From NCBI GenBank assembly GCA_904420055.1, contig CAJFTV010000024.1, forward strand, positions 1-31,718: DNA of 31,718 nucleotides, read 5' to 3'. The notes beneath the pieces were generated by a model. The model was not told where the DNA came from. It saw only the letters and a list, made by a program, of their open reading frames with translations, and made no database searches. Below, piece by piece: positions 22,275-30,944 of this stretch. Position 1 is the first letter of the stretch. Every line of letters starts with the position of its first letter. The stretch comes from Candidatus Alloscillospira gallinarum (lineage in GTDB: Bacteria > Bacillota > Clostridia > Oscillospirales > Oscillospiraceae). A program made the translations under genes and the position numbers.

Positions 22275-23603
22275 CTATTCCTTGTCTCCCTTTTGCCGCA
22301 CTATGAGCCGCACCGGCGTGCCCTCAAGTCCGAATACGCTGCGTATCTGGTTTTCAAGATAGCGCTGGTAGGAAAAGTGAAAGAGCTCCGCACTGTTACA
22401 GAAAGCCACAAACGTTGGCGGCCGCACCCCCGTCTGGGTCATATAATAGATTTTCAGGCGGCGTCCCTTATCCGTTGGCGGCTGGACCCTTGCAGTCGCG
22501 TCCGCCAGTACATTATTCAGCATACCGGTAGTTATGCGCATTGCCGACTGCTCATTAACGTAGTTTATCAATTCAAACAGCTTTTTTACCCGCTGACCTG
22601 TCATTGCCGATATAAACAGCACCGGGGCATATGTCATAAAGCTCAAATCCCGCATGACGTCGGCGCGCATCTTGTCCATTGTCTTGCCGTCCTTTTCCAC
22701 CAAATCCCACTTATTTACGACTATAATGCACGCCTTGCCTGCCTCGTGAGCCATGCCGGCAACTTTTGTGTCCTGCTCGGTTACTCCTTCTCTGGCGTCA
22801 ATCATTATAAGGCACACATCGGCTCTGTCCACTGCCATCTGCGCGCGCATGACACTGAACTTTTCAATTCTGTCGTCCACTCTGGACTTTCTTCTTATTC
22901 CGGCAGTGTCAATTATGACATATTTTCCGTACTCATTTTCAAACGGAGTGTCCACCGCATCTCGGGTGGTACCAGCTACGTTGCTGACAATTACCCGTGT
23001 CTCACCCAAAATTCTGTTTACAAGTGAAGATTTCCCCACATTCGGCTTGCCGATAACCGCCACCTTTATGCGGTCCTCCTCTTCTTCCTCGTCCTTTTCA
23101 GGGGGAAAGTATTTGACACACTCGTCCAAAATATCTCCCGTGCCGTGGCCGTGAATTGCCGAGACTGCCACAGGGTCCCCAAGGCCCAGCGAATAAAACT
23201 CATATATATCCGGGTTTACCGGTCCTATTGAGTCCATTTTGTTCACCGCGAGTACAACAGGCTTCTGTGACCTTAAAAGCATATTCGCCACCTCATGGTC
23301 TGCCGCCGTAACTCCTGTCGTTATATCGCCCACAAAGATTATCACGTCCGCCGTGTCAATTGCCAGAAGCGCCTGCTCACGCATGAAAAGGAGGATTTCA
23401 TTGTCTTTTGACGGCTCAATTCCGCCGGTATCCACCATGTCAAATGTGCGTCCCGCCCAGTCCGCAGTGGCGTAAAGCCTGTCTCTTGTCACTCCCGGTG
23501 TATCCTCCACAATTGACAGGCGCTTTCCAGCTATTCTGTTAAACAGCATGGATTTTCCCACATTCGGACGCCCTACTATGGCTACAAGTGGTCTTTTTGC
23601 CAT
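22275..23603 (-). CDS. der: Ribosome biogenesis GTPase Der (EngA)
   Basis: 442 residues with two tandem GTPase domains, which is unique to this family, and a C-terminal KH-like domain. The first P-loop is GRPNVGKS (11-18) with DTPGVTR and NKMD (121-124). The second is GKPNVGKS (185-192) with DTAGI and a later NKWD. The C-terminal region has ISAMTGQRVKKLFELI and the GRRLKIYYMTQTGVRPPTFVAFCN signature in pieces. It is needed for 50S subunit assembly. It follows the DUF512 gene by 20 bases on the same strand, a common clostridial pairing. ATG has AAAGGAG upstream. Confidence 0.98.
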   Translation of the reverse strand: MAKRPLVAIVGRPNVGKSMLFNRIAGKRLSIVEDTPGVTRDRLYATADWAGRTFDMVDTGGIEPSKDNEILLFMREQALLAIDTADVIIFVGDITTGVTAADHEVANMLLRSQKPVVLAVNKMDSIGPVNPDIYEFYSLGLGDPVAVSAIHGHGTGDILDECVKYFPPEKDEEEEEDRIKVAVIGKPNVGKSSLVNRILGETRVIVSNVAGTTRDAVDTPFENEYGKYVIIDTAGIRRKSRVDDRIEKFSVMRAQMAVDRADVCLIMIDAREGVTEQDTKVAGMAHEAGKACIIVVNKWDLVEKDGKTMDKMRADVMRDLSFMTYAPVLFISAMTGQRVKKLFELINYVNEQSAMRITTGMLNNVLADATARVQPPTDKGRRLKIYYMTQTGVRPPTFVAFCNSAELFHFSYQRYLENQIRSVFGLEGTPVRLIVRQKGDKE

Positions 23604-23623
23604 AATAAATTCTCCTTTCCAAA

Positions 23624-24925
23624 TTATTTCCCGGCAAACGCCAGGGCAAGGTCCCGTCCGCTTTGCTCCACGATACGAACAGGTACATTAAACCGTTTTT
23701 CGATGTCCTCAATAGTCACGTCGTCCAGAAATACCCCTTCACCGTGGCGGAGCATATTCCTCGGCAGAAGCACGCGGCCCCGGGGTTTTATACTGTCGAG
23801 CTTTTTTATAATATCTCTTCCCGTTAAAAGCCCTGCGACGTCTATCGTATGTCCGAAAAAGTCATTTTCTGCCGCTGCGACCTTACCTTCTGTCTCCGGG
23901 TATTTCTTCTTAAACTCATTTAAAAGGCCCTCTATATAAGGCTTTGCCGATACCCCGGTGACAACCGTAAAGGCAGTGTGCTCAGGGGAGAGCTCTTCTG
24001 ACAGCGCCTCATTAAATTCTGTTATGAGAAGACGTATCATTCCCACGCCGTTTTCAAGCTGGGGATATCCCTCATACCATTCGTCCTCCGGCAGGGGCAG
24101 CTCCGCCTTTATATACAGCTCATCACTGGGGAAAAAGATCTTTGACCCATACTTTTTAAGACACTCCTTGCCGAAGTCCTCTACCATGCATACTGTGCTT
24201 CTCGCCCCGTCTCTGTCAAACGGCTTCAGGGGATAGAGCTTTTCCCGGTGGCAGGTAAGCCCCACGGGCACGACGGACACACTGGCAACCTGTGGATATA
24301 AAAGCGCCAAATCCCGCATTGTCCCGCGAAGTACGTCCCCGTCGTTTATTCCTGGGCAGCAAACAATCTGACAGTTCATAACAATCCCGGCCTCCGACAG
24401 CCTTTTCATCAGTTCATAGCCCCGGCCTCCGTTTTTATTTCCCAGCATCATTTTGCGGACGTCCGGGTCCGTTGCATGTACCGACACATTTATAGGGCTT
24501 ATATGGAGTTTCATAATACGCTCAATTTCACGCTCTGACAGGTTTGTGAGCGTAATATAGTTTCCCTGGAGAAAACTCAGCCGCGCATCGTCGTCTTTAA
24601 AATACAGCGTCTCCCTCATGCCATCTGGCAGCTGGTCAACAAAGCAGAAAATACACCTGTTCGCGCAGCCCCGTGCCTTATCCATGAGGTAATTTTCAAA
24701 CTCCAGTCCCAAGTCCCCGCCGTCGTCCTTTACAATCCTCACAAGCCTGACTTTTCCCTCCTTGCTCTCAAGCTGAAGGATAATTTCAGAATCATAGGAG
24801 TAAAATTTATAGTCCAGCACGTCGTGAATGACATGCCCGTTTATTCTCATCAGCCTGTCCCCGGAATAAATCTTTCTGCCGTCACAAGGACTGCCGGGTA
24901 CAATTCTGGAAATTACTGAATTCAT
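23624..24925 (-). CDS. DUF512 / radical SAM-like protein with PDZ-like N-terminus
   Basis: 433 residues from the ATG at 24923-24925 (AGAGGT upstream); the open frame extends 19 codons further, across a terminator hairpin, so that part is not coding. Residues 1-60 are PDZ-like (ISRIVPGSPCDGRKIYSGDRLMRINGHVIHDVLDYKF in pieces). A cluster Cys87-x3-Cys91-x2-Cys94 (GCANRCIFCFVDQLP) has the radical-SAM iron-sulfur spacing. The C-terminal half is the DUF512 domain, ending in VRIVEQSGRDLALAF. Function is unknown; the constant linkage to der suggests a ribosome or RNA-related role, but that is inference. No promoter is seen just upstream other than the yceD-rpmF one. Confidence 0.9.
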   Translation of the reverse strand: MNSVISRIVPGSPCDGRKIYSGDRLMRINGHVIHDVLDYKFYSYDSEIILQLESKEGKVRLVRIVKDDGGDLGLEFENYLMDKARGCANRCIFCFVDQLPDGMRETLYFKDDDARLSFLQGNYITLTNLSEREIERIMKLHISPINVSVHATDPDVRKMMLGNKNGGRGYELMKRLSEAGIVMNCQIVCCPGINDGDVLRGTMRDLALLYPQVASVSVVPVGLTCHREKLYPLKPFDRDGARSTVCMVEDFGKECLKKYGSKIFFPSDELYIKAELPLPEDEWYEGYPQLENGVGMIRLLITEFNEALSEELSPEHTAFTVVTGVSAKPYIEGLLNEFKKKYPETEGKVAAAENDFFGHTIDVAGLLTGRDIIKKLDSIKPRGRVLLPRNMLRHGEGVFLDDVTIEDIEKRFNVPVRIVEQSGRDLALAFAGK

Positions 24926-24946
24926 CTGACTACCTCTTTTAAAGAC

Positions 24947-24972
24947 AAAAGGCGGGGAAACCCCCGCCTTTT
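24947..24972. terminator. Terminator between rpmF and the DUF512 gene
   Basis: An 11-bp perfect stem, AAAAGGCGGGG (24947-24957) with CCCCGCCTTTT (24962-24972), and a 4-base loop; the U-rich arm is read on the minus strand. It would end or reduce yceD-rpmF transcription 22 bases before the DUF512 start codon. Confidence 0.8.
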
Positions 24973-24985
24973 CCAAATGCACGTT

Positions 24986-25119
24986 ATAATACCCACCAGG
25001 GTATTATCTGTGTCCCCGTAAACCGGAGTACACAGAAATTAAACGCCCTGCCGCGCCTGCGGCAGACGGCGCCAATCATGCCGGTTAAACATGATTATGT
25101 GTTCTCACATTTAGAGAAC
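24986..25119 (-). repeat. Run of five hairpins after the rpmF stop codon
   Basis: Read on the minus strand, the gap holds these stems in order. GTTCTC/GAGAAC spans the rpmF stop. AATCATG/CATGATT comes second. CTGCCGC/GCGGCAG has an AGGC loop. TCTGTGT/ACACAGA has an inner CTCC/GGGG. ATAATACCC/GGGTATTAT has a 4-base loop. The terminator at 24947-24972 is a sixth. There is little unpaired sequence between them. Confidence 0.7.
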
Positions 25120-25281
25120 CTCGCGTCCGTTGTACGTGCCGCAAGCCTTGCATGCTCTGTGCGGCAGACGTAATTCTCCACACTTGGGACAAGCCACAAG
25201 ACCGGGAACAGCCAGCTTCCATGTTGAAGCGCGTCTCTTATCTCTTCTTGCCTTTGATACTTTCCCCTTAGGTACTGCCAT
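25111..25281 (-). CDS. rpmF: 50S ribosomal protein L32
   Basis: 56 residues, too short to stand out but clear: it starts MAVPKGKVSKARRDKRRA, the L32 signature. It then has a zinc ribbon with CPKC (Cys31, Cys34) and CKAC (Cys44, Cys47), the C+ form of L32, and ends GREVL. The ATG at 25279-25281 is preceded by GGGAGGTG. It lies 15 bases after yceD, the near-universal bacterial pairing. Other longer frames across this region are shadows. Confidence 0.97.
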   Translation of the reverse strand: MAVPKGKVSKARRDKRRASTWKLAVPGLVACPKCGELRLPHRACKACGTYNGREVL

Positions 25282-25296
25282 AGTGACACCTCCCGT

Positions 25297-25794
25297 TCAG
25301 TCATTCTCCAGGAGCTGTCCTAAGACAGCCAGCCTGGGGTCAATTTCGGCCTTACAGTTACACGGGCCGTCGTTTAAGTCTGCGCCGCATTTGGGACACA
25401 GCCCCTTACAGTCCTCACTGCACAGAAATCTCTCCTCCGTGCCGAGAACAAATGCGTTTACAATGATTTCATCAACATCAGCAAGGTTGCCGTCAAGGTA
25501 AAACGTGTCAGCGCTATCCTCCTCGGTCTCCTCTTCCTTAATAACAGCGGAAACTTTGAGTTTTACAGGGTTTACCACCTCTTTCAGGCACCTGGCGCAG
25601 ACACAAAGCGTGTCCACTGTAAGCTCGCCCTCAAGGTATAAAACACCTGCAATATTCCTGACGCTGCCAACTGCTCTTGCGCCTGACAGTATCTCTTTAA
25701 CAGACCCGGTTTCAAGCCCGGAAAGGTCCGGAGAATAGTCAAACCTTACCTCTCCGCCGGGTATGTTTATAATCTCTCTTAAATCAAGCTGCAT
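25297..25794 (-). CDS. yceD: DUF177 / YceD family protein
   Basis: 165 residues. This family affects 23S rRNA accumulation or processing in bacteria and plants and is almost always upstream of rpmF, as here. The middle has the CARCL motif (Cys66 and Cys69) in TLCVCARCLKEV. The C-terminal part carries CSEDCKGLCPKCG and CNC (cysteines at 125, 129, 133, 136, 145, 147), a likely zinc site, and the typical DPRLAVLGQLL ending. Transcribed from the consensus promoter at 25821-25849. Its ATG at 25792-25794 has GAGGTG upstream. Confidence 0.94.
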   Translation of the reverse strand: MQLDLREIINIPGGEVRFDYSPDLSGLETGSVKEILSGARAVGSVRNIAGVLYLEGELTVDTLCVCARCLKEVVNPVKLKVSAVIKEEETEEDSADTFYLDGNLADVDEIIVNAFVLGTEERFLCSEDCKGLCPKCGADLNDGPCNCKAEIDPRLAVLGQLLEND

Positions 25795-25820
25795 GATACA
25801 CCTCGCACAGTTGCTATGAC

Positions 25821-25849
25821 ATTATAATTCATAACATTCCTGTTGTCAA
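25821..25849 (-). promoter_or_regulatory. Consensus sigma-A promoter of yceD-rpmF
   Basis: On the minus strand: TTGACA (complement of 25844-25849), 17-bp spacer, TATAAT (complement of 25821-25826). It matches consensus at all twelve positions, as expected for a ribosomal protein operon. Confidence 0.93.
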
Positions 25850-25870
25850 ATGTTTTTTTGATGATATAAT
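25843..25870 (+). promoter_or_regulatory. Divergent promoter reading toward the pseudouridine synthase gene
   Basis: TTGTCA (25843-25848), 16-bp spacer, TATAAT (25865-25870). Its -35 shares five of six base pairs with the -35 of the yceD promoter on the other strand. Confidence 0.68.
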
Positions 25871-25895
25871 ATTTTGTATGATTATATATACTTTC

Positions 25896-25928
25896 CACGC
25901 ATGCGGTCTGCAATGCGTGCCCCTTTTT
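25896..25928 (+). terminator. Possible attenuator in the leader of the RluA-type gene
   Basis: Stem CACGCAT (25896-25902) with ATGCGTG (25913-25919), then CCCCTTTTTCT. No gene lies upstream on this strand. If the plus promoter at 25843-25870 is used, this hairpin is in its leader. A second imperfect stem follows (25933-25940 with 25955-25962). The remaining leader up to 26039 shows no small gene. Confidence 0.45.
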
Positions 25929-26039
25929 CTTTGCAGCGCACTTTTTTAATGCTTTGCGCCGCTAAATAAACATCGCCACCACACATTTACAGTATACATT
26001 TTTGCCGCAGAAAAGCAAGCGGCACATACGGAGATAATT

Positions 26040-27008
26040 ATGAAGGAATTTACCATAGGCAAAAATGACGCCGGTCAGCGTCTGGACAGGTTTGTAGGCA
26101 AAACCGTTCCGCTTCTCCCCGGCTCCCTCGCCCAGAAGTACATACGCATAAAGCGGATTAAGATAAACGGCAAAGGTGCAAAGAGAGATACAAAGCTCTC
26201 TCCCGGGGACATCGTCCAGATGTACATAAATGATGAGTTTTTCGACGCCCCCAGCGAGGACAACGCCTTTCTGCGCATAGCTTCTCCAAAGCTCGACATC
26301 GTGTACGAGGACGAAAATATAATGCTTTTAAACAAGCCTGCCGGGGTGCTTTGCCACTCTGACGGCTCCTGGTCCTATGACACGCTGATTGCCAGAGTTC
26401 AGGCATACCTGTATCAGGGTGGTCAGTGGCGTCCCAGAGATGAAAACGCTTTTGCCCCCGCCCTGTGCAACCGCATAGACAGGAACACCTCCGGCATTGT
26501 AATAGCGGCAAAAAACGCCGAGGCCCTTCGGATTATAAACGACAAGATAAAAAACCGGGAGATTGACAAATATTATCTGACTGTAGTGCATAATCCACCA
26601 AGAAAGCGTGAGGGCACAATTGAGAGCTATTTATTCAAAGATGCGGATAAAAATCAGGTATATGTGCGGCAAAAGCCCGGTCCCGGCTGCAAAACCGCCG
26701 TGACGCACTACCGCACACTCTATGAGAAGGACGGTCTTGCACTTTTGGAATGCCGTCTTGGAACGGGCCGCACACACCAGATAAGGGTTCAGCTTGCCAG
26801 CATAGGCTCTCCTCTTTTAGGTGACGGAAAATACGGCAGCGAGCGCAGAAACAGGGTATATAAAGAGAGTGGCCAGCTGCTCTGCTCCTACCGCATTGCC
26901 TTCAACTTTTTAACCGATGCCGGGTCACTTAACTACCTTGCCGGCCGGGATTTTAAAGTGGACAAAGTTGACTTTGCAGAAAAATATTTTCCAGGCTGTA
27001 AATTTTGA
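26040..27008 (+). CDS. RluA family 23S/tRNA pseudouridine synthase
   Basis: 322 residues. An S4 RNA-binding domain (about 12-62, with YIRIKRIKINGKGAK) is followed by the RluA catalytic domain: IVYEDENIMLLNKPAGVLCH (motif I), CNRIDRNTSGIVIAAKN with the catalytic Asp147 (motif II; NRIDR is a known variant of HRLDR), and LECRLGTGRTHQIRVQLASIGSPLLGDGKYG (motif III) near the end. It isomerises uridine in rRNA or tRNA; the target position cannot be named. ATG at 26040 is preceded by CGGAGATAATT. The pot operon promoter begins directly after its stop codon. Confidence 0.93.
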   Translation: MKEFTIGKNDAGQRLDRFVGKTVPLLPGSLAQKYIRIKRIKINGKGAKRDTKLSPGDIVQMYINDEFFDAPSEDNAFLRIASPKLDIVYEDENIMLLNKPAGVLCHSDGSWSYDTLIARVQAYLYQGGQWRPRDENAFAPALCNRIDRNTSGIVIAAKNAEALRIINDKIKNREIDKYYLTVVHNPPRKREGTIESYLFKDADKNQVYVRQKPGPGCKTAVTHYRTLYEKDGLALLECRLGTGRTHQIRVQLASIGSPLLGDGKYGSERRNRVYKESGQLLCSYRIAFNFLTDAGSLNYLAGRDFKVDKVDFAEKYFPGCKF

Positions 27009-27037
27009 TTGACATTTATTGATATAGAATGTATATT
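27009..27037 (+). promoter_or_regulatory. Promoter of potABCD
   Basis: TTGACA (27009-27014, perfect), 17-bp spacer, TATATT (27032-27037). It begins at the base after the RluA-type gene's stop codon and leads to the potA ATG 34 bases beyond the -10. Confidence 0.85.
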
Positions 27038-27071
27038 TATCTCGATTTGATTATGGAATGGGGGAGGATAA

Positions 27072-28238
27072 ATGTCCAAAGAGTTGATTCGCCTATCCAA
27101 TTGTACGATGGCGTTTGACGGTGAAATTGTTTTAGACAATATTAACATTTATTTTAATGACAAAGAGTTCCTCACACTGTTGGGGCCATCTGGCTGCGGC
27201 AAAACCACTATGCTGAGAATCATAGGCGGTTTCTTAAAGCCCACGTCCGGTGATGTTCTTTTTGACGGTGTGAGGATTAATGATGTCCCGCCACATAAAC
27301 GGACGGTTAACACGGTTTTTCAGAAATATGCCCTTTTTCCGCATCTTAATGTCTTTGAGAACATAGCGTTTGGGCTGCGCATTGCCCGGCCAGACGGCAA
27401 AAAGATAAAGGAAGAGGAAATACGGGAGCGAGTTCTGGAAATGCTTGAGGTTGTCTCCTTAAAGGGCTTTGAAAAAAGGAGTGTCTCCTCACTCTCCGGC
27501 GGACAGCAACAGCGTGTTGCTATCGCCAGAGCACTTGTTAACCGCCCTAAAGTTTTGCTTTTGGACGAGCCCTTAGGCGCCCTTGACCTGCGGCTTCGTA
27601 AAGACATGCAGAACGAACTGAAGCGTATTCAGCAGGCGATGGACATCACTTTTATATATGTCACCCATGACCAGGAAGAGGCACTTACAATGTCCGACAC
27701 CATTGTAGTCATGGACAAAGGCGTTATACAGCAAGTTGGTACACCTGAGCAGATTTACAATGAGCCCAAAAATGCCTTTGTGGCAGACTTTATCGGTGAA
27801 AGCAATATCGTTGACGGCAACATGATATGCGACGGCGAAGTGGAAATTTTCGGCAAACGGTTTAAATGTCTTGACGGCGGTTTTGAGCCCAACGAGCCTG
27901 TTGACGTCGTTATCCGCCCGGAGGACGTGGACATTGTCCCGTTAAAAGAGGGTATGCTCACGGGGCTTGTGACAAATATCACCTTTAAAGGTGTGCATTA
28001 TGATATAATCGTCGATTTCAAGGGCTTTAAGTGGCTCATACAGACTACCGACTACTGCCCCATCGGCTCAAAAATAGGCATTAAAATTGACCCCGATGGA
28101 ATTCATGTCATGAAAAAGAGTAAATACTCCGGCATGTTTGGCGATTACAGCTCCTACAGTGCCGAGTACGATGAGATAAGTGATGTGGACTATACTGCGG
28201 AGGATGAGCAGACGGAGGAAGAGTGGCATGAGGACTAA
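27072..28238 (+). CDS. potA: Spermidine/putrescine ABC transporter, ATP-binding subunit
   Basis: 388 residues. The nucleotide-binding domain has Walker A GPSGCGKT (38-45), Q-loop Gln84, signature LSGGQ (141-145), Walker B VLLLDEP (161-167) and the switch His199 in THD. A C-terminal regulatory TOBE-type domain (about 250-350) follows. The last 30 residues are a strongly acidic tail (ending EQTEEEWHED). It powers polyamine import from the cytosolic face. The ATG follows GGGGGAGG at 27060-27067. It overlaps potB by 11 bases, so the operon is tightly coupled. Confidence 0.96.
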   Translation: MSKELIRLSNCTMAFDGEIVLDNINIYFNDKEFLTLLGPSGCGKTTMLRIIGGFLKPTSGDVLFDGVRINDVPPHKRTVNTVFQKYALFPHLNVFENIAFGLRIARPDGKKIKEEEIRERVLEMLEVVSLKGFEKRSVSSLSGGQQQRVAIARALVNRPKVLLLDEPLGALDLRLRKDMQNELKRIQQAMDITFIYVTHDQEEALTMSDTIVVMDKGVIQQVGTPEQIYNEPKNAFVADFIGESNIVDGNMICDGEVEIFGKRFKCLDGGFEPNEPVDVVIRPEDVDIVPLKEGMLTGLVTNITFKGVHYDIIVDFKGFKWLIQTTDYCPIGSKIGIKIDPDGIHVMKKSKYSGMFGDYSSYSAEYDEISDVDYTAEDEQTEEEWHED

Positions 28239-29040
28239 ATTTCTCGCTGTTCCCTACGTGGTGTGGATGGCCATTTTTGTAGTGGCACCAATTATTTTAG
28301 TTGTAATCTATGCTTTTACTACAGCTGACGGGAGCTTCACCTTAGGCAACTTTTCAAACATGCTGGACTATCTGTCCGTATTTGGACGCAGCTTTTATCT
28401 CGCTTTTATCTCAACTGTAATATGTATACTCATCGGATATCCAATTGCATACATATTGTCAAAGCAGGGGGCAAGATTTCAGCGCGCTGTGATAATGCTC
28501 TTCATGCTCCCCATGTGGATGAACTTTCTTCTCCGCACATATTCCTGGATGTCAATTCTCGAAAACACAGGGCTTTTAAACAGATTTTTGAACTTTATCG
28601 GCCTTCCGTCCATAAGTATCATAAATACACAGGCGGCCGTTGTAATTGGTATGGTATACAACTTCCTGCCGTTTATGATTCTACCCATATACTCTGTAAT
28701 TGTAAAGATTGACAGAAGCCTTATAGAGGCGGCCCAGGATTTGGGCGGAAACTCGGTCGCTGTATTCAGGCGTGTGCTGTTCCCTCTCAGCCTTCCAGGC
28801 ATTATCTCCGGCATAACAATGGTATTCGTTCCGGCTGTGTCCACATTTGTCATATCACAGCTTTTAGGCGGCGGCAAACAGATGCTTTTGGGTGACTTAA
28901 TCGAAATGCAGTTTTTGGGCTCCGCCTACAACCCTCACTTAGGTTCAGCAATTGCCCTTGTCATGATGATAGTGGTCACGATATTCATGTACATCATAAA
29001 CAAGTTTGGTGACGGTGAAGAACAGGCGGTGATGTTATGA
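28228..29040 (+). CDS. potB: Spermidine/putrescine ABC transporter, permease
   Basis: 270 residues, six membrane helices, with the EAA loop EAAQDLGGNSVAVFRRVLFPLSLPGI that contacts PotA. I use the ATG at 28228, which has GGAGGAAGAG upstream and gives the usual N-terminus (MRTKFLAVPYVVWM). The open frame begins 16 codons earlier inside potA, but that extension is basic and has no ribosome-binding site. It overlaps potA at its start and potC by ATGA (29037-29040). It forms the heterodimeric channel with PotC. Confidence 0.95.
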   Translation: MRTKFLAVPYVVWMAIFVVAPIILVVIYAFTTADGSFTLGNFSNMLDYLSVFGRSFYLAFISTVICILIGYPIAYILSKQGARFQRAVIMLFMLPMWMNFLLRTYSWMSILENTGLLNRFLNFIGLPSISIINTQAAVVIGMVYNFLPFMILPIYSVIVKIDRSLIEAAQDLGGNSVAVFRRVLFPLSLPGIISGITMVFVPAVSTFVISQLLGGGKQMLLGDLIEMQFLGSAYNPHLGSAIALVMMIVVTIFMYIINKFGDGEEQAVML

Positions 29041-29864
29041 GGAAAAAAAGCTCAATAGGCGGAAAAATCTTTATGGCGCTTATTTTCCTGTTCCTATACG
29101 CCCCCATCTTTGTTTTAATCGTGTTTTCTTTTAACAAGGCAAAAAGCCGCACCCAGTGGACAGGCTTCACATTTGACTGGTATAAAGAGCTGTTCTCTGA
29201 TTCCTCAATTATGAACGCCCTCTATACTACGCTGGCCGTATCCATAATCGCTGCATTGGTAGCGACTGTCGTCGGTACTATAACGGCCGTGGGCCTCAGC
29301 AAGATGAGCCGCCGCTGGCGCTCCCCCTTGCTCACTATAAACAACATTCCAGTCATGAACGCGGAAATTGTAACTGGCGTCTCACTGTGCCTGCTCTTTG
29401 TATTCCTGGGTTCATTTCTGAAATTTAATTTGGGCTTTGGCACTTTGCTTATCGCACACATAACTTTTGATATACCATACGTTATTTTATCCGTTATGCC
29501 AAAAATTCATCAAATGGACAATAACCTGATGGACGCAGCCCAAGACCTCGGCTGCACATGGTTCCAGGCATTCCGAAAGGTGATGATACCGGAAATCATG
29601 CCGGGTATCGTAAATGGCATGATAATAGCTTTTACCATGTCCATAGATGACTTTGTCATAAGTTACTTTACAGCAGGCTCTCGCGTTGAAACGCTTTCCA
29701 TGCGCATATATTCCATGACCCGTAAGCAGATAAGTCCCAAGATAAACGCCATATCCACACTGCTTTTTGTGTCGGTGCTTGTGCTTCTTGTAATTATCAA
29801 TGTGCGGCAATCGAGGCAGGAGGCAAAGGCAAAAGAGCTTGAACGTAAACTCGTAAATAAATAA
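29037..29864 (+). CDS. potC: Spermidine/putrescine ABC transporter, permease
   Basis: 275 residues with six membrane helices. The EAA-type loop is DAAQDLGCTWFQAFRKVMIPEIMPGIVNG, followed by FTMSIDDFVISYFTAG, a PotC hallmark. The short N-terminal KKKSSIGGK precedes the first helix. The start overlaps the potB stop by four bases. The last 20 residues are a charged, helical tail (RQSRQEAKAKELERKL). It pairs with PotB in the membrane; potD follows 11 bases later. Confidence 0.95.
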   Translation: MRKKSSIGGKIFMALIFLFLYAPIFVLIVFSFNKAKSRTQWTGFTFDWYKELFSDSSIMNALYTTLAVSIIAALVATVVGTITAVGLSKMSRRWRSPLLTINNIPVMNAEIVTGVSLCLLFVFLGSFLKFNLGFGTLLIAHITFDIPYVILSVMPKIHQMDNNLMDAAQDLGCTWFQAFRKVMIPEIMPGIVNGMIIAFTMSIDDFVISYFTAGSRVETLSMRIYSMTRKQISPKINAISTLLFVSVLVLLVIINVRQSRQEAKAKELERKLVNK

Positions 29865-29875
29865 AGGAGGAAGAA

Positions 29876-30931
29876 ATGAAAAAAATTATTGCGGTAGTCC
29901 TTGTCCTGTCACTTCTGTGTCTCCCTACCCTCTCCGGGTGCGGAAGTTCATCTGGCTCTGCCGGAGAAGTAAACGTGTACAACTGGGGCGAGTATATTGA
30001 CGAAAGCCTGTTTGAACTGTTTGAGGAGCAAACCGGAATCAAAGTCAACTATCAGACGTATCCCAACAACGAGTCCATGTATTCCACACTGAAAACCGGT
30101 GGCGCCAGCTACGACGTTATTTTCCCGTCTGATTACATGGTTTCCCGTCTGATTCAGGAGGATATGCTGGAAAAAATAAACTTTGACAATGTACCTAACT
30201 TTGAGCTTGTAGACGATGTATTCAAATCCCCCGATTATGACCCCACCTCTGAGTATTCTGTCCCCTATACCTGGGGCACCGTAGGACTTATCTACAACTC
30301 TGATATGATTGATGAGGAAATCACAAGCTGGAGCGCCCTGTTTAACCCCGATTACTCCGGGCAGATACTGATGTTCGATAACTCAAGGGATGCCTTTGGC
30401 ATAGCTCTTAAATATCTCGGTTACTCTCAAAACACAACTGACGAGAACGAGCTTAACGAGGCATATGAGCTTTTGGAGTCTCAAAAGCCCATACTGCAGG
30501 CATACGTCATGGACCAGATATTCAGCAAGCTGGAGAGCGGCGAGGCTGCTATCGGCCCCTATTATGCCGGAGATTACCTCACTATGAAGGAGACAAATCC
30601 TGCGCTCAAGTTCGTCATTCCTGACGAGGGTTCAAACCTGTTCTACGATGCCATGTGTATACCAAAAGGCGCTGAGAACAAGGAAAACGCTGAAAAATTC
30701 ATTAACTTTATGTGCTCTACTGAGGCGTGCATCGCAAACATGGACGTAACTGGATACGCCTCCGTAAACCGCGAAGCTTGGGAGGAATACTCCGCTGACC
30801 TGTCTGAAGAGGATAAAAACGTCATGTATCCTTCTGATGAGGTCATAGAACGCTGTGATGTATTTATAAACCTGCCTCAGGAAATTCTTGACAAATACGA
30901 CGAGATGTGGATTTCTCTTAAATCTTCATAA
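29876..30931 (+). CDS. potD: Spermidine/putrescine-binding lipoprotein
   Basis: 351 residues. The signal peptide ends in LSGC with Cys22, so the protein is lipid-anchored on the outer face of the membrane. After it comes the family's VNVYNWGEYID opening, the TYPNNESMYSTLKTGGASYDVIFPSDYMV segment and PYTWGTVGLIYN, all typical of PotD/PotF. An aromatic and acidic ligand pocket is consistent with these motifs. Spermidine versus putrescine preference cannot be read. It has its own AAAGGAGG at 29863-29870. It is the last gene of the operon and is followed by a terminator. Confidence 0.96.
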   Translation: MKKIIAVVLVLSLLCLPTLSGCGSSSGSAGEVNVYNWGEYIDESLFELFEEQTGIKVNYQTYPNNESMYSTLKTGGASYDVIFPSDYMVSRLIQEDMLEKINFDNVPNFELVDDVFKSPDYDPTSEYSVPYTWGTVGLIYNSDMIDEEITSWSALFNPDYSGQILMFDNSRDAFGIALKYLGYSQNTTDENELNEAYELLESQKPILQAYVMDQIFSKLESGEAAIGPYYAGDYLTMKETNPALKFVIPDEGSNLFYDAMCIPKGAENKENAEKFINFMCSTEACIANMDVTGYASVNREAWEEYSADLSEEDKNVMYPSDEVIERCDVFINLPQEILDKYDEMWISLKSS

Positions 30932-30944
30932 GCTTAATATACTG

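Noticed and set aside
22206..23027. 273-codon plus-strand open frame antisense to der
   Set aside because: It is the antisense of an unmistakable gene and has no domain of its own.
25095..25304. 69-codon minus-strand frame over the L32 gene
   Set aside because: It is out of frame with rpmF, which has a full L32 sequence and a proper ribosome-binding site here.
28180..28227. Upstream in-frame start of potB
   Set aside because: It has no ribosome-binding site and adds a basic stretch inside potA. The ATG at 28228 has a good one.
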